A stretch of DNA of 64,000 bases from Leptospirillum ferrooxidans C2-3 (lineage in GTDB: Bacteria; Nitrospirota; Leptospirillia; Leptospirillales; Leptospirillaceae). The DNA lies in NCBI RefSeq assembly GCF_000284315.1, contig NC_017094.1, positions 465,486-529,485 on the forward strand, in the 5' to 3' direction. The notes beneath the pieces are model-generated. The model saw only the letters and a program-made list of their open reading frames with translations, had not been told where the DNA came from and made no database searches. Of this stretch, positions 33,646 to 43,480 are shown piece after piece (within the stretch, counting starts at the first letter, position 1; each line of letters opens with the position of its first letter). The translations under genes were made by a program, and so were the position numbers.

Positions 33646-35318
33646 TGCAAATCCGGTCTCCAAGACCCATTCTCGAGATTCTAGAAGAGATCGGAGGGAT
33701 CGATCCCACGATCAGGGAAGGTCTCCTGACCGAGTCGCAGGCCTCCGGTCGACGTGTGGGCGAGATGGCTCTCGAGAATGGGTATACCTCGGAGGAAAAG
33801 ATTCTGGAGGCCTTGTCCATTCAGACAGGAATCCCCAAAATTGCCCTCGAGTCGGTCGGGGATCAGCTCGACCAGAGTCTTTTTCGCCGATATGAAAAGC
33901 TCTTTATCTCCTGGGCGGTGATTCCGCTGACGGAGAACCGCTTTGTCATCTCGGACCCTTCCAGGATCCATGATTTTGAAAAACAGTTGATCGGAGAAGG
34001 GGTCGTCGAACGATTTGGTCTGGCGAACTTCCTGCTCCTTGAAAAAAGCTCCATCTTCTGGAAACAGAACGAAATCATGGGAATGGGCATCATCCATCCC
34101 GCCCAGTTTTCAAAAGAGGTGATGGCTCTTGTCGCGCAGCCTTCGGAGATGATGGAGTTCATCGTCAACAGGGCATACCGGATGAATGCCTCGGATATTC
34201 ATTTTGAGCCCCAGCAGAAAGTGGTCAGGGTTCTTTTCCGGCTGAATGGCGACCTTTCCACCGTTGCCTTTATTCCACGCGCGGTCTATGAAACCGTCAC
34301 GATGGCTCTGGTCACCAAAAGCCGTGTTCTGAACCCGCAGTCGAACAAGAGCCATGATGGCCACTTTACGGTATCGATCGATCACAGGGATGTCCAGATC
34401 CGGGCCTCTTTTATTCCAACCATTCATAATGCGTTTTCGGTTGTCCTGAGAATCCTGGGATCGCAAAAGGCCACGATACGGCTTTCGAGTCTCGGTTACC
34501 CGGAAGACGAGATTTCTCAAATGAAGTCGATCCTCTCGAACCTTTCAAACGGAATGGTCTTTGTCACGGGGCCAACCGGTTCGGGAAAGAACACCTCTCT
34601 TCATGCGGTCATCTCCGAGATGGATCTGAACACCAGAAAAATGATTGATATCGGAGACCCGATTGAGTACAGAAGACCTTTCGGCATCCAGGTGCAGGTC
34701 TGGAACGCCGAAAATGAAAAATGGGACTACGTCGATGCGTTGAGATCCTCCCTTCGCCACGATCCGGATATCATCATGATCGGGGAAATCCGCGATGGCG
34801 AATCGGCAAGGGTCAGCGTCCAGGCGGCAAGGACAGGACATCTGATCCTGACGACCCTTCATGTGACCTCGGTTTTTGAGATTTTCGAGAGACTTCTCGA
34901 CTTTGGCATTTCCTACCTCGATATTCTCTCGGTGACAAAAGTGGTCATGAACCAGCGCCTGTTGAAAAAACTTTGCTCGTGCGCCCGTCCCAGGCCTATT
35001 GCTCCCGGAGATCTGGTGGGGGATCTCGGAATTCTTATCGGCCGTGCCGGAATCGATACCGTTTATGATCCCTACGGGTGTGACCGCTGCAATGGTGGCG
35101 GTTTCGTGGGGCGTTACGCCCTGGCCGAGATCTTGTTCATGAACAGGGAAACCAGGGGATTTCTGGCAGATCAGAAGTCCTCCAACTCTGTCGTCCTGAA
35201 AAGAGCCTATGAGTCGTTCCATCCGGAGTGGATGTCATTGGCGGAAAAAGCGCTGAGGGACTCTTCCACTGGAAAAACCTCTTTTGGAGAGGTCCTCAGA
35301 AACGCCGGAGTGCTTTAA
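33645..35318 (+). CDS. Pilus assembly ATPase (PilQ/PilB type)
   Basis: The 557-residue cytoplasmic motor for pilus extension has an N-terminal MshEN-like domain, then the ATPase core with Asp box DIGDPIEYRRPFG, Walker B DPDIIMIGEIRDGESARVSV, His box ILTTLH and a zinc-binding CSCARPRP...CDRCNGGG motif. The Walker A reads GPTGSGKNTS: the usual Ser/Thr after the Lys is Asn, which is odd for a working motor, although the next residue is Thr. The ATG shares one base with the secretin stop. Confidence 0.92.
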   Translation: MQIRSPRPILEILEEIGGIDPTIREGLLTESQASGRRVGEMALENGYTSEEKILEALSIQTGIPKIALESVGDQLDQSLFRRYEKLFISWAVIPLTENRFVISDPSRIHDFEKQLIGEGVVERFGLANFLLLEKSSIFWKQNEIMGMGIIHPAQFSKEVMALVAQPSEMMEFIVNRAYRMNASDIHFEPQQKVVRVLFRLNGDLSTVAFIPRAVYETVTMALVTKSRVLNPQSNKSHDGHFTVSIDHRDVQIRASFIPTIHNAFSVVLRILGSQKATIRLSSLGYPEDEISQMKSILSNLSNGMVFVTGPTGSGKNTSLHAVISEMDLNTRKMIDIGDPIEYRRPFGIQVQVWNAENEKWDYVDALRSSLRHDPDIIMIGEIRDGESARVSVQAARTGHLILTTLHVTSVFEIFERLLDFGISYLDILSVTKVVMNQRLLKKLCSCARPRPIAPGDLVGDLGILIGRAGIDTVYDPYGCDRCNGGGFVGRYALAEILFMNRETRGFLADQKSSNSVVLKRAYESFHPEWMSLAEKALRDSSTGKTSFGEVLRNAGVL

Positions 35319-36545
35319 GTGATCTACAACTACGAAGTGATCGTCAACGAAAAGCTTTCAAGCGGATCGATCAAGGCCAGGGATATTGAAGAGGCGATTT
35401 CTGAAATCAGGGGAAACTTCCCCTACGGGAAGATCTCTGCCCTTCTTCCCGATTGGGGGAAGACCGTCCTGTTCTGGATTTCTCCGGAAAACAACGGAGG
35501 AATCTCGACCAAAACGGCCTCTGACATCTGTGACCGTCTCTCCCTTTTTATTGAAAACGGTCTTCCTGTCGAACAATCCCTGAAGTTTGTCCGGGCGAAT
35601 CTCGAGGCGCGGGGTGTCCAGAAAATCATTGACCGGGTTCTGGTTCTGATCGAGCAGGGAATTCCGCTCTCGCGGGCATTTGGCGTTGCAGGATTCCCCC
35701 GCGAGTTTTTGCCGGTCATCCAGACAGGAGAAAAAACCGGAACGCTTGGGCAGGTTCTGAAAAAAGCGGCCAAGAGTCTCAAACAAATGGCCAAGATGCG
35801 GCAGGATCTCAGAAATGCCCTGATCATGCCTGCCATCAATATCGTTGTCATGGTCCTTTTTGGGTATGTTCTTTTTTTCGATGTTCTGCCGAGGTTCCAC
35901 GCACTTGTGGTCCAGCTCCCCAAACTCCAGCTTTCGGCGTTCGTGTCGGATATTTTTGCTCTCGATACCTTTTTTGTCGATAACATAAAATACTTGATTG
36001 GACTATTTTCGCTTTTCTTGATGATTTTTCTTTATGTGGTATTATTGAGTCGGTTCGGAAAAAGGTTCGTTATAAAAATTATTAGAAAAATAAAATTTAT
36101 AGATTCAATTTTCAGGGTGCTTTTGACTTACAAGTTCGTGATCAGTTTCGAGATGCTCATCGGGGCGGGATTTACCAGAAACGACGCTTTGGCGGAGATT
36201 GCCCGATCGCTTGGTTCGAAGGATCTTTCTGAAAAGGTTCTCGAGATGAAGAGAAAAATGGAAGATGAGGGAGTTCCCTTGGCTCAGGTTCTTTCGGGAT
36301 CGGATCTTTTTTCCGGCGGTTTTTCCGACTGGATCGGAATCGCCGCGGATTCCGGAAATCTCCATGATGAGCTGATCAAGATGGAAAGCGTTTATGAAGA
36401 GCTTGTGGCGAAAAAGCTCGAGGCGGTGAAGGCGGTCGTGAGTCCGATCATGGTGGTCGCAATGTCGGTGATGGTTCTGCTGGCATTTGCGGCGCTCTAT
36501 GGGCCGATCTTTGGCATTGTCAACTCCTTCATGGGAGGTGCCTGA
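35319..36545 (+). CDS. GspF/PilR-type inner-membrane pilus platform protein
   Basis: The 408-residue polytopic protein has two T2SSF domains: SLFIENGLPVEQSLKFVRAN with GEKTGTLGQVLKKAAKSLKQ, and LLTYKFVISFEMLIGAGFTR with IAADSGNLHDELIKM. Membrane helices lie near residues 168-190, 220-245 and at the C-terminus. It anchors the motor ATPase and passes force to pilin assembly. The start is GTG directly after the ATPase stop. The middle (36000-36110) is notably AT-rich compared with its surroundings. Confidence 0.92.
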   Translation: MIYNYEVIVNEKLSSGSIKARDIEEAISEIRGNFPYGKISALLPDWGKTVLFWISPENNGGISTKTASDICDRLSLFIENGLPVEQSLKFVRANLEARGVQKIIDRVLVLIEQGIPLSRAFGVAGFPREFLPVIQTGEKTGTLGQVLKKAAKSLKQMAKMRQDLRNALIMPAINIVVMVLFGYVLFFDVLPRFHALVVQLPKLQLSAFVSDIFALDTFFVDNIKYLIGLFSLFLMIFLYVVLLSRFGKRFVIKIIRKIKFIDSIFRVLLTYKFVISFEMLIGAGFTRNDALAEIARSLGSKDLSEKVLEMKRKMEDEGVPLAQVLSGSDLFSGGFSDWIGIAADSGNLHDELIKMESVYEELVAKKLEAVKAVVSPIMVVAMSVMVLLAFAALYGPIFGIVNSFMGGA

Positions 36546-36547
36546 TC

Positions 36548-38005
36548 ATGAAAAGACCATTGGGAAAGCCAAATGATGGCGGTTTTATCAACATGCTTTC
36601 CTTGTCGATCTCTCTTCTGATCCTCGCCATCGTTGCTTCGGTTGTCGCGGGGAAAGTGTCTTCGGTCGTCATGCTCAAGAACGCCAATATCGACCTCGAG
36701 GCGGTCCGCATGATCTCGAATACGGCCAATCTCTACTGGTTGAAAAATGGACAGGCCCCGACCGTTTCCTCTCTTGTGTCAGGGGGGTATTTGCCCACGA
36801 CCGGAACGGGTGTCTGTGTCTCCTGTCCGGGTGGCGGGACGGTCACCACTCCCGACGGAGTCTCCATTTCCCTGGTTACGGCTTCTCCTGGCTCCCCTTA
36901 CGACTATCAGCTCCAGCTTGTGGTGCCGGCATCGCTCTCTCCGATGTTCGGTTTTCTGGAACGGAGCCTTCCCCTTTCAACGGCGACTTCCCCCACGACG
37001 ATCAATTGGAGCCAGCCGGTTCCTCAGGGGAACTTTGTCATGGATCAGCCTCCACCCAACATTACCCAGACGGTGGATCAAAATGGCGCTCCGCTGATCG
37101 TTCAGGACATTGCGACCGGGGACACGACGCCGGCTCTGTCAGTCAACGGATCTGGAGCCGCCCAGGCTGCGGGGACCTTCGAGAATAAAAGCAACGGGGC
37201 TTATGTCGGCATGGCGGAGGGGACAAACGGCCCTGACTCTCTTGGTGGTGATGTCGGTCTCTACGCCCAGGTCAACGATACGTCCGGTGCGGGTTATGCT
37301 GGCGGGTTCTGGGACGCCACGGGGCAAAGCGCCAATATTCTTTCCATCGGCACACAGGGGGTCTATACCCAGATCACCCCCGGCCCGGTTTCTTTGTATT
37401 CCTATGTAAACGATCCGTCCGGAACCGGTTCCGCCGCCATTTTCAAGGATCAGTCCAGCCAGTCCTATATTGATCTCGCTGAAGGGGCCTCCGGTCCTGA
37501 TGCCCAGTTCTACGGATTTTCCGGAACGGTGGGAATGGCAAGCTACCTGGCCAACCAGGGGTCGTCAGCAGGAGGCGCCGCGGGACTTTTCGTGAACGCT
37601 CAAAGCGGATCTCAGGTGACTCTGGCGACGGGAACAACCAATGCGTCCGCGGCGATGGTTGCAACGATTCAGGACCCCGCGGGGACAGGTGTCGTTGGAT
37701 ATTTTTCGGATGTCAATTCAGGATCCTATCTTTCTCTTTTGAGCGGAGCATCAAACGGAGGTCTGGGGATTGCGACGAATGCCCCGGTCTCAGTGGCCGT
37801 TCCCGGAGGATCCTCCCTGTCTCAGGGAAGCGCCGCCCTTTTTTCGAATTCTGCCCTGGGTACGGCCGTTTCGATCGCAGAAGGGGTGCGTGACAGCCAA
37901 GGCCAGCCGGTTGGCCTTTCAATCACAGGTGGTGATCTTCTGGGTTCCGGGAATATCCTGATCCAGGGATGTCTTATTACTGCCGCCGGTGGACGTTATT
38001 GTTAG
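36548..38005 (+). CDS. PilV-like adhesin pilin with repeat-rich C-terminus
   Basis: The 485-residue protein begins with a prepilin-like leader and helix (NDGGFINMLSLSISLLILAI) lacking Glu5. A pilin-like domain extends to about residue 170, then the motif TVDQNGAPL at 175-183. The rest is a run of loosely repeated units of 35-45 residues with recurring AGGFWD, AAIFKD, AAGLFVN and VGYFSD strands followed by ISLAEG-like strands. In R64-type pili PilV is the tip adhesin, whose C-terminal part decides recipient recognition; the same role is likely here. No recombinase or inverted segments are visible beside it. Confidence 0.75.
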   Translation: MKRPLGKPNDGGFINMLSLSISLLILAIVASVVAGKVSSVVMLKNANIDLEAVRMISNTANLYWLKNGQAPTVSSLVSGGYLPTTGTGVCVSCPGGGTVTTPDGVSISLVTASPGSPYDYQLQLVVPASLSPMFGFLERSLPLSTATSPTTINWSQPVPQGNFVMDQPPPNITQTVDQNGAPLIVQDIATGDTTPALSVNGSGAAQAAGTFENKSNGAYVGMAEGTNGPDSLGGDVGLYAQVNDTSGAGYAGGFWDATGQSANILSIGTQGVYTQITPGPVSLYSYVNDPSGTGSAAIFKDQSSQSYIDLAEGASGPDAQFYGFSGTVGMASYLANQGSSAGGAAGLFVNAQSGSQVTLATGTTNASAAMVATIQDPAGTGVVGYFSDVNSGSYLSLLSGASNGGLGIATNAPVSVAVPGGSSLSQGSAALFSNSALGTAVSIAEGVRDSQGQPVGLSITGGDLLGSGNILIQGCLITAAGGRYC

Positions 38006-38092
38006 AAACGCATCCTTTCCTGAACGGTCGGGAAGGGGGATTTTGACAGGCACATTTTCTTCAATTTCTCCAGGTAGGGAGAGGAGTTTGCC

Positions 38093-38557
38093 ATGAAAAG
38101 CAATGTGTATAAAGGATCCCTTTCATTGATCAAGGGGATTTTCCTTGGTTTGTTCGTCGTTTTGGCGTGTTCCGGCATATCCGTTGCCGCAAGTTCAAAC
38201 AACAATGCCTCTTCATCCTCCGGGTCGACTCCGGCCGATGGCTATTCCGATCCTTCGACCAGCTGCACAAGCTCGACAACTTCCTCGACCAGTTGTTCCC
38301 AGACGACACCGTCTGAAAGCGGAGGGTTTTCCTCGACGAATACGAATCCCGGTCAAGGGGATGTAAATGCTTCGGAACAAGCCCATCAGGTCGCAAATTG
38401 TAATTCCGATGTTCAGGGGAAGGATTGTCAGCAGAGCCAGACGGATCCGTCTTCAAGCTCGGGGGGCTCGGCTCCGGTGGTGGGTGGTCCCGCTTCGGCG
38501 ACTTTAAATCCGACGACGATGGGGAATGGTCGTCAAACCAGAAATTTCATCAAATGA
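38093..38557 (+). CDS. Secreted Ser/Thr-rich low-complexity protein
   Basis: The 154-residue protein has a clean signal peptide (IKGIFLGLFVVLACSGISVAA), then a mature part dominated by Ser, Thr, Gly, Gln and Asn with five or six spaced cysteines. I do not recognise a family. It overlaps the next gene by four bases (ATGA), so it belongs to the pilus operon, and may be a surface or pilus-associated protein. Confidence 0.7.
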   Translation: MKSNVYKGSLSLIKGIFLGLFVVLACSGISVAASSNNNASSSSGSTPADGYSDPSTSCTSSTTSSTSCSQTTPSESGGFSSTNTNPGQGDVNASEQAHQVANCNSDVQGKDCQQSQTDPSSSSGGSAPVVGGPASATLNPTTMGNGRQTRNFIK

Positions 38558-39087
38558 ATTTCGAATTTCTGCTCTCGATCCTTCTGGGAGCGGTGATTTC
38601 GTCGATTATTGCGGCGGGAAGCTACGGGTGGATTGTGACCGCGAGGCAGATTGCTCTGGTCAAAGAGCTTCGCGGTCTTTCCCGCACGGTTTCCAATTAT
38701 GAGGAGTGGGCCTGTCCCTGGGGTTCCTCATCGGTGGGCGCCTGTATCGGATGGCCAACGGGTTGGGCTCCTGTGGTCAACGCCGGTTTTTTGGCTTCGA
38801 CTCCTGTTTCCGCCTGGGATGGCACAACTCCGATTACCGTTGCCCAGGCCTCTGTGAGCGGCCAGGGGGCCCTTTTGACGGTGGCCGTTCCCCAAAATGT
38901 CGGGACATCGGCAACGACAGAGCTTCCGATGTCTTCTTATTCCAATGGTGTTTTATCGGTTTGGGTCTCCCGGGGTGGACCTCCTACCGGAAGAAGTTGG
39001 GGACCATCTTTAAACGAGATGGGGCTTGTGAATCCTCCCCTGACTCAAAATGGAGCTGTTTTCCCGGGGTATGGTCCGATTCAGTAG
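38554..39087 (+). CDS. Pilin-like or single-pass surface protein
   Basis: The 177-residue protein starts MNFEFLLSILLGAVISSIIA, a single membrane helix with almost no leader, then a helical stretch (RQIALVKELRGLSRTVSNYE) and a compact domain with two cysteines (EWACPWGSSSVGACIGW). The plan is that of a minor pilin without a cleavable leader. The family is unknown. Translation is coupled to the preceding gene. Confidence 0.65.
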   Translation: MNFEFLLSILLGAVISSIIAAGSYGWIVTARQIALVKELRGLSRTVSNYEEWACPWGSSSVGACIGWPTGWAPVVNAGFLASTPVSAWDGTTPITVAQASVSGQGALLTVAVPQNVGTSATTELPMSSYSNGVLSVWVSRGGPPTGRSWGPSLNEMGLVNPPLTQNGAVFPGYGPIQ

Positions 39088-39113
39088 TCAAAGCCACCAA
39101 AAAGGAGTCTTCC

Positions 39114-40553
39114 GTGAATAAACCCGCGGGATCCGCTGCAAGATATTTGTTCGGCGCAATTTTTCTTTTGGGATTCACTTCCTGTGGTGGTGGCGGCGGC
39201 GGAGGAGGAGGAGCAGGTGGCGGAGCAACTTCTTCAACGGCGGTTTCCAATAGCACGGAGGCTTCCTCCGGTTCCTTGGGGGTCTTTATCTCCAATGGGA
39301 ATGCGACGGTGGCGGCGCCTTCGGGGGCTTCGACCAGTGGCAGTTCTTCAGGGAATTCAGGTACTACCTCTTCTACGAATACTGCATACTTGATTACTCT
39401 TCCGAGTGCCCAGAATCCAACTCCTTCTTATACACAAATACAATGTAATACCAGTTCATTTTCTATTAGCGGAGTCAATCTCGATACTCAGCATTCTGTC
39501 GGCGTGGCCTTTGATATTAATAGTTATCAGTTGGAGTTTTTTCAGTTTTCGACGGGTAGTAATGTCAGTAATTGTAATCCCTATACAAATCTAACGGCCA
39601 CTGATCAAATCGATACTTCGGCAGGGTTGACCGATGTGGGTGGGGTGGTGATGGATCCCTCCATCCAGATAGCGATTGTGGAGACCGGCTCGGGATTTCA
39701 GTTTGTGGATTATTCCAATCCTTCGAACCCGGTGACTTCTACGGTATATCCATCAATCCCCTCTTATCAGTTATCGGGCGGAATTGATATTGTCGAAAAT
39801 TTTGCCTATGACCCTTATCTCGTTGTAGGTGGGCAGAACTACAAGATGATCCTTTCCGGATCGGGGGCGGTTTCTTATTTTAACAGAAAAAGTGATGGGA
39901 ACCTTTTGGAATTTGCCGATATTAAAACAGGAATCATCTATCGTCCGGATGCTCAAACACAATCGAATTTTTCTGCAGGTAGAAATGCCTCGTGCACGGC
40001 TGATGCGATCGGGATCGATACGTCCTATCAGGTAGCAATCATCGGTTGCGAGTATGATGCTTTTTCAACGACTTCGTCTCCGTCCGTTTTTTCACCGGTT
40101 ACAATTCTAGTTAACCTGAACGATCTTACATTAACGCCTTCTCTCGGGACCTACTCTTTGCCCCTGTCAGCGGTGGTGTCGATTACACTCACTAATTCGG
40201 CTCCTCCCCAAAATAATGTTTTTGTTGACAGCGTCAATCATATTGTCATGTGGGCCGCCGGAGGGGATTGGGGAACGACCGGAGCAAACAGCTATTCTGT
40301 CGCAAAACTTTCTGATCCTTTCACTTCTTTTGGAAGTGGAATTGTGGGAAGCTTTGCCACTCCTTCCGCTTTGGAATCGGGTTGGGTCGGTTATGGCTAC
40401 CCCCACGGAAGTGCCATGTATGTGGATTCCTCCGGAAACTCTGTTGCCCTCTGGATGAATCAGTCCGCATCTTCCCTTGCAATGGTCAAAGCGAATGAAA
40501 TCCTTGCCGGAGCGAGCCCATCAACCGCTGTGACATATGTATCGATTCCATAA
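39114..40553 (+). CDS. Large surface lipoprotein with polyglycine start
   Basis: The 479-residue protein has a GTG start with AAGGAG six bases upstream, then a lipoprotein signal (YLFGAIFLLGFTSC) followed by nine glycines and a Ser/Thr linker. The main domain (residues about 100-470) consists of repeated short beta units with Ile/Val-Ile-Asp strands (HSVGVAFDINSYQLEFFQFS; VVMDPSIQIAIVETGSGFQF; DAIGIDTSYQVAIIGCEYD), a pattern seen in beta-propeller proteins. It ends the pilus-linked gene run and may be a pilus-associated adhesin. Confidence 0.72.
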   Translation: MNKPAGSAARYLFGAIFLLGFTSCGGGGGGGGGAGGGATSSTAVSNSTEASSGSLGVFISNGNATVAAPSGASTSGSSSGNSGTTSSTNTAYLITLPSAQNPTPSYTQIQCNTSSFSISGVNLDTQHSVGVAFDINSYQLEFFQFSTGSNVSNCNPYTNLTATDQIDTSAGLTDVGGVVMDPSIQIAIVETGSGFQFVDYSNPSNPVTSTVYPSIPSYQLSGGIDIVENFAYDPYLVVGGQNYKMILSGSGAVSYFNRKSDGNLLEFADIKTGIIYRPDAQTQSNFSAGRNASCTADAIGIDTSYQVAIIGCEYDAFSTTSSPSVFSPVTILVNLNDLTLTPSLGTYSLPLSAVVSITLTNSAPPQNNVFVDSVNHIVMWAAGGDWGTTGANSYSVAKLSDPFTSFGSGIVGSFATPSALESGWVGYGYPHGSAMYVDSSGNSVALWMNQSASSLAMVKANEILAGASPSTAVTYVSIP

Positions 40554-40586
40554 AGGTTTTTTGATGCTTTGTATTCGGTAGCTCCA

Positions 40587-40967
40587 TCATGATCTTGCAG
40601 ATGACTTTTGCTGGTTTTGTCGTTGTTCCGACTTTCCTGATTGTTTTTCCATGAATTGTTGCTCGAGCACCTCGGCATAAAAGCCTCTCATGTGGAAAAA
40701 ATCCCGTATGCCCAAAATGGTCACTGAAATGGCGGCAACGATGGACAATATTCCAGCGATCTCGTAATAGTCAAAATGGGTCTGTTTGAAAAATCGGATA
40801 AGAGCGAGTCCCGCGATCAGGAGTCCCACCCCGGTTCTTATATAGGCAAGAAGGGTTCGCTCATTGGCCATGACGGTTCTGTCGATGGCGAGATAATCGG
40901 AAAATTCAAGTATCTGCGCTTTTTCCGATAGGGTTTTCCCATATAAGGAAGAAAAATTTCTTCGCAT
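40587..40967 (-). CDS. DUF202 (YidH-like) membrane protein
   Basis: The 126-residue protein has the DUF202 signature LAIDRTVMANERTLLAYIRTG, followed by two further membrane helices (VGLLIAGLALIRFF; IAGILSIVAAISVTILGIRD). The function of the family is not known. AAGGAG lies upstream of the ATG. It faces the pilus operon convergently with only 33 bases between. Confidence 0.9.
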   Translation of the reverse strand: MRRNFSSLYGKTLSEKAQILEFSDYLAIDRTVMANERTLLAYIRTGVGLLIAGLALIRFFKQTHFDYYEIAGILSIVAAISVTILGIRDFFHMRGFYAEVLEQQFMEKQSGKSEQRQNQQKSSARS

Positions 40968-41146
40968 GAAGACTCCTTTCCGAACTTGGAAAAATGGACT
41001 TTTTTGATGGGTTTTGTCGATCCGGGTTCATTTGACGGAACGGGATGTGTGGTGAGTCCGATAAGACAGCATACTGCATTGGGGTGGCGGGAAAAACCCC
41101 ATGAGGTTCAACTGAAAGGAAAATGCTTCCGGTGGCGGGTAAGGCA

Positions 41147-41167
41147 GGGAGCCTTTTACAGGCTCCC
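41147..41167 (-). terminator. Hairpin after the chemoreceptor gene
   Basis: GGGAGCC and GGCTCCC form a perfect 7-bp stem around TTTTACA, seven bases past the chemoreceptor stop. There is no clear T-run on the minus strand, so it may be a weak or factor-assisted terminator. Confidence 0.45.
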
Positions 41168-41173
41168 GAGGAT

Positions 41174-42733
41174 TTATTTTGCAAACAGGGCAGAGAGCTC
41201 TTCAATCGTCCTTGAGACGGTTTCGGCTTCACGAAGCGTTCCTGCGGCAATGGAAAGCGTATTTTTAGCCATTTTCTCGTTGGCAAGAAGGGTTCCCCTG
41301 AGTTGGTCCTCCACCTTGCTGACGACCGAGATGGTTGTTCCGAGGCTCTGAATGGTCTTCTCCATGCTTTCAAGCCGCTGGCTGATGAGTGTCAGTGCTT
41401 CCTGGACTTTTTGGCCATCCTGCATGTTCTGGGACATCCCCTGGACCATGCCCTCGGAAATATCGATCGTTTCCCTCATGACCCGACTGGCATCGGCAAC
41501 GATTTCTTCGATGTTCTTGACGTGACCCGATGTGAGGCTTGAAAGCTTCCGGACTTCATCGGCGACCACCGCAAATCCGCGTCCCTGCTCTCCGGCTCTT
41601 GCGGCCTCAATCGCGGCGTTCAGAGCCAGAAGGTTTGTCTGGCTTGAAATATTCTGGATCCCGGCAGTGGCTTCAGTGACTTTTTCAATCGTTCCCGCCA
41701 GAAGATTGATCTGCTGGGATGTTCTGGAAACATCCTTGGAAAGTGATGCAAGGGATTGTGAGGCCTGCTCTCCGATTTCAAGGCCGCACTGGGCCTGTTT
41801 CCGGGTTGCCTGCGTCGAGTTGATTCCTTCCTGGACAATTCCGCGAAAGGAGTTGATCGTTGTATCGAGCTCATCCATGGAAGAGACTGAATGGGTAATT
41901 TCCGAATTCATGTTTGTAGCGTTGGAATTCAGATCCTTCATTGAGACCAGGATGGTCGATGTTTCCTTGAAGATGGTGTTTGCATAGCTGCTGACATCTT
42001 TGACGGTTTTCTGGAGATCCGTTGAGAGGGTCTGTATTTCAGAGGCGATCTTGCCAAGTTCATCTTTCCCCAAAGAAGGCATCGACGCCGTAAAGTCCTT
42101 GTTGGCAAGTTGCTCCGAGACATTGAAAATAATCGAAATCTTCTTCAACAGGGAGATGGTGATCATTGTCAGAAGGGACATGCTCAGGACCATGTCGATG
42201 ATGATGACTGTCAGAACCTGCATCCTGATCTGAGAAGTCTTTCGGAGAAGATTCTTGGAGAGAGCTGAGAGAGTCTCTTTTTTATTTTTTTCCACAAGAC
42301 TCATGAGCATGCTGTATTTGGGGAGAATGACCTTGTTGAACCTTAGCAGAGAGATCTCCGGCCGTCCGATTGCCCGGGAGGCATGATCGAGGCTCACCGT
42401 CAATGCCAATAACGATTGAATCTTTTGTGTTGTTGGATTGATCCCCAGTTTTTTGACAAGGTAGGGAAAAAGGGATTCTCCCTGAAGAAGCACCGCTTTT
42501 TCCACAAAGCTTCCACGAAGTCCTCCGGATAAAACAATCCGCATCGCGCTCTGGTGCTGAATGAGCATCGATTCCATCTTCTGGGAGATGTCGTCGGTCT
42601 CCCGGGAAAGCGTGTTGATATGGGCAGACTCCTTGTCGATGGAGTTGATTCCATGGACGATCACCATAACAGCAATGAACGATAGGACTATCTGGGAAAA
42701 GATAAGTCCCAGAAGTTTTTTCTTCAGAGACAT
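41174..42733 (-). CDS. Methyl-accepting chemotaxis protein
   Basis: The 519-residue receptor has an N-terminal membrane helix ([20 protein letters not shown]), a helical periplasmic sensor (about 30-180), a second membrane helix ([19 protein letters not shown]), a HAMP-like linker and a signalling domain. The signalling tip is canonical ([20 protein letters not shown] followed by [12 protein letters not shown]) and would contact CheA/CheW. The ligand is unknown. No other chemotaxis genes are adjacent. Confidence 0.94.
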   Translation of the reverse strand: MSLKKKLLGLIFSQIVLSFIAVMVIVHGINSIDKESAHINTLSRETDDISQKMESMLIQHQSAMRIVLSGGLRGSFVEKAVLLQGESLFPYLVKKLGINPTTQKIQSLLALTVSLDHASRAIGRPEISLLRFNKVILPKYSMLMSLVEKNKKETLSALSKNLLRKTSQIRMQVLTVIIIDMVLSMSLLTMITISLLKKISIIFNVSEQLANKDFTASMPSLGKDELGKIASEIQTLSTDLQKTVKDVSSYANTIFKETSTILVSMKDLNSNATNMNSEITHSVSSMDELDTTINSFRGIVQEGINSTQATRKQAQCGLEIGEQASQSLASLSKDVSRTSQQINLLAGTIEKVTEATAGIQNISSQTNLLALNAAIEAARAGEQGRGFAVVADEVRKLSSLTSGHVKNIEEIVADASRVMRETIDISEGMVQGMSQNMQDGQKVQEALTLISQRLESMEKTIQSLGTTISVVSKVEDQLRGTLLANEKMAKNTLSIAAGTLREAETVSRTIEELSALFAK

Positions 42734-43069
42734 CCGATACTCCTTTTTGGGCAGCTGGTGCCAATTCGGGTATGTGTATGATTATCAAAAAAGACGATTA
42801 AAAATTTTTTTCGTTTTTTTGAAAAGATGTGTTTTTGGTTGAGCGAATCTTATGTTTTTTGGTTTAATAAATCAAATCGTTTTTTTTCCTCCATCGACGA
42901 TCAAAAGAATCAATCATGGTTTTTTTGGATGAAGAGCATTGGGTGTTGTTCCTTATCGGACGAATGCGTTCCAAGGTTGAGGAAATCCTGTAGGATAGAT
43001 CGAGTGGACTGATCGCATGTTTGAATGCATCATGATTGCCTTTGGTAATGGAGTGAAAGGAATACGCCG
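42734..43069. other. Gene-free stretch between the chemoreceptor and the YvlD-like gene
   Basis: These 336 bases include an AT-rich core (42785-42890) with T-runs and the two divergent promoters, neither of which I can place exactly. The frames here have no start signals and I see no RNA gene. Confidence 0.4.
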
Positions 43070-43408
43070 ATGGGACTGGTATTAAGAATCCTTTTGAACG
43101 CACTGATCGTGTTTTTTGTGGCGCATTGGATCAGGGGAATTCACCTGAAGGACTTCGGAACAGCGATCCTGGTCGCCGTTGTGCTGGGAATCCTGAATGC
43201 GCTGATACGGCCGATCCTTTTTTTACTGACATTGCCGATCAACATTCTTTCTCTTGGTCTTTTTACCTTTGTTCTCAATGCTCTGGTCTTCTGGTCTGTG
43301 ACATGGTTTGTACCGGGTTTTTCGATCGATTCTTTTGGAAGTGCTTTTATTGCCTCTTTTCTGGTTTCCTTTATGAGTCTTTTGTTCTCATGGTTTTTGA
43401 TCTTTTAA
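43070..43408 (+). CDS. YvlD-like (phage-holin IV superfamily) membrane protein
   Basis: The 112-residue protein with four membrane helices has the family pattern VVLGILNALIRPILFLLTLP, then NILSLGLFTFVLNALVFWSV and a short final helix. Despite the family name these are chromosomal membrane proteins of unknown role. A run of G/A (GGAGTGAAAGGA) precedes the ATG. Confidence 0.9.
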   Translation: MGLVLRILLNALIVFFVAHWIRGIHLKDFGTAILVAVVLGILNALIRPILFLLTLPINILSLGLFTFVLNALVFWSVTWFVPGFSIDSFGSAFIASFLVSFMSLLFSWFLIF

Positions 43409-43480
43409 GATTTTATCGACCAGAATGACCTGTCTGAGTCCGGGCGATTCCTGTGGCCGTCTAAAAATTTTCGGAGGAGA

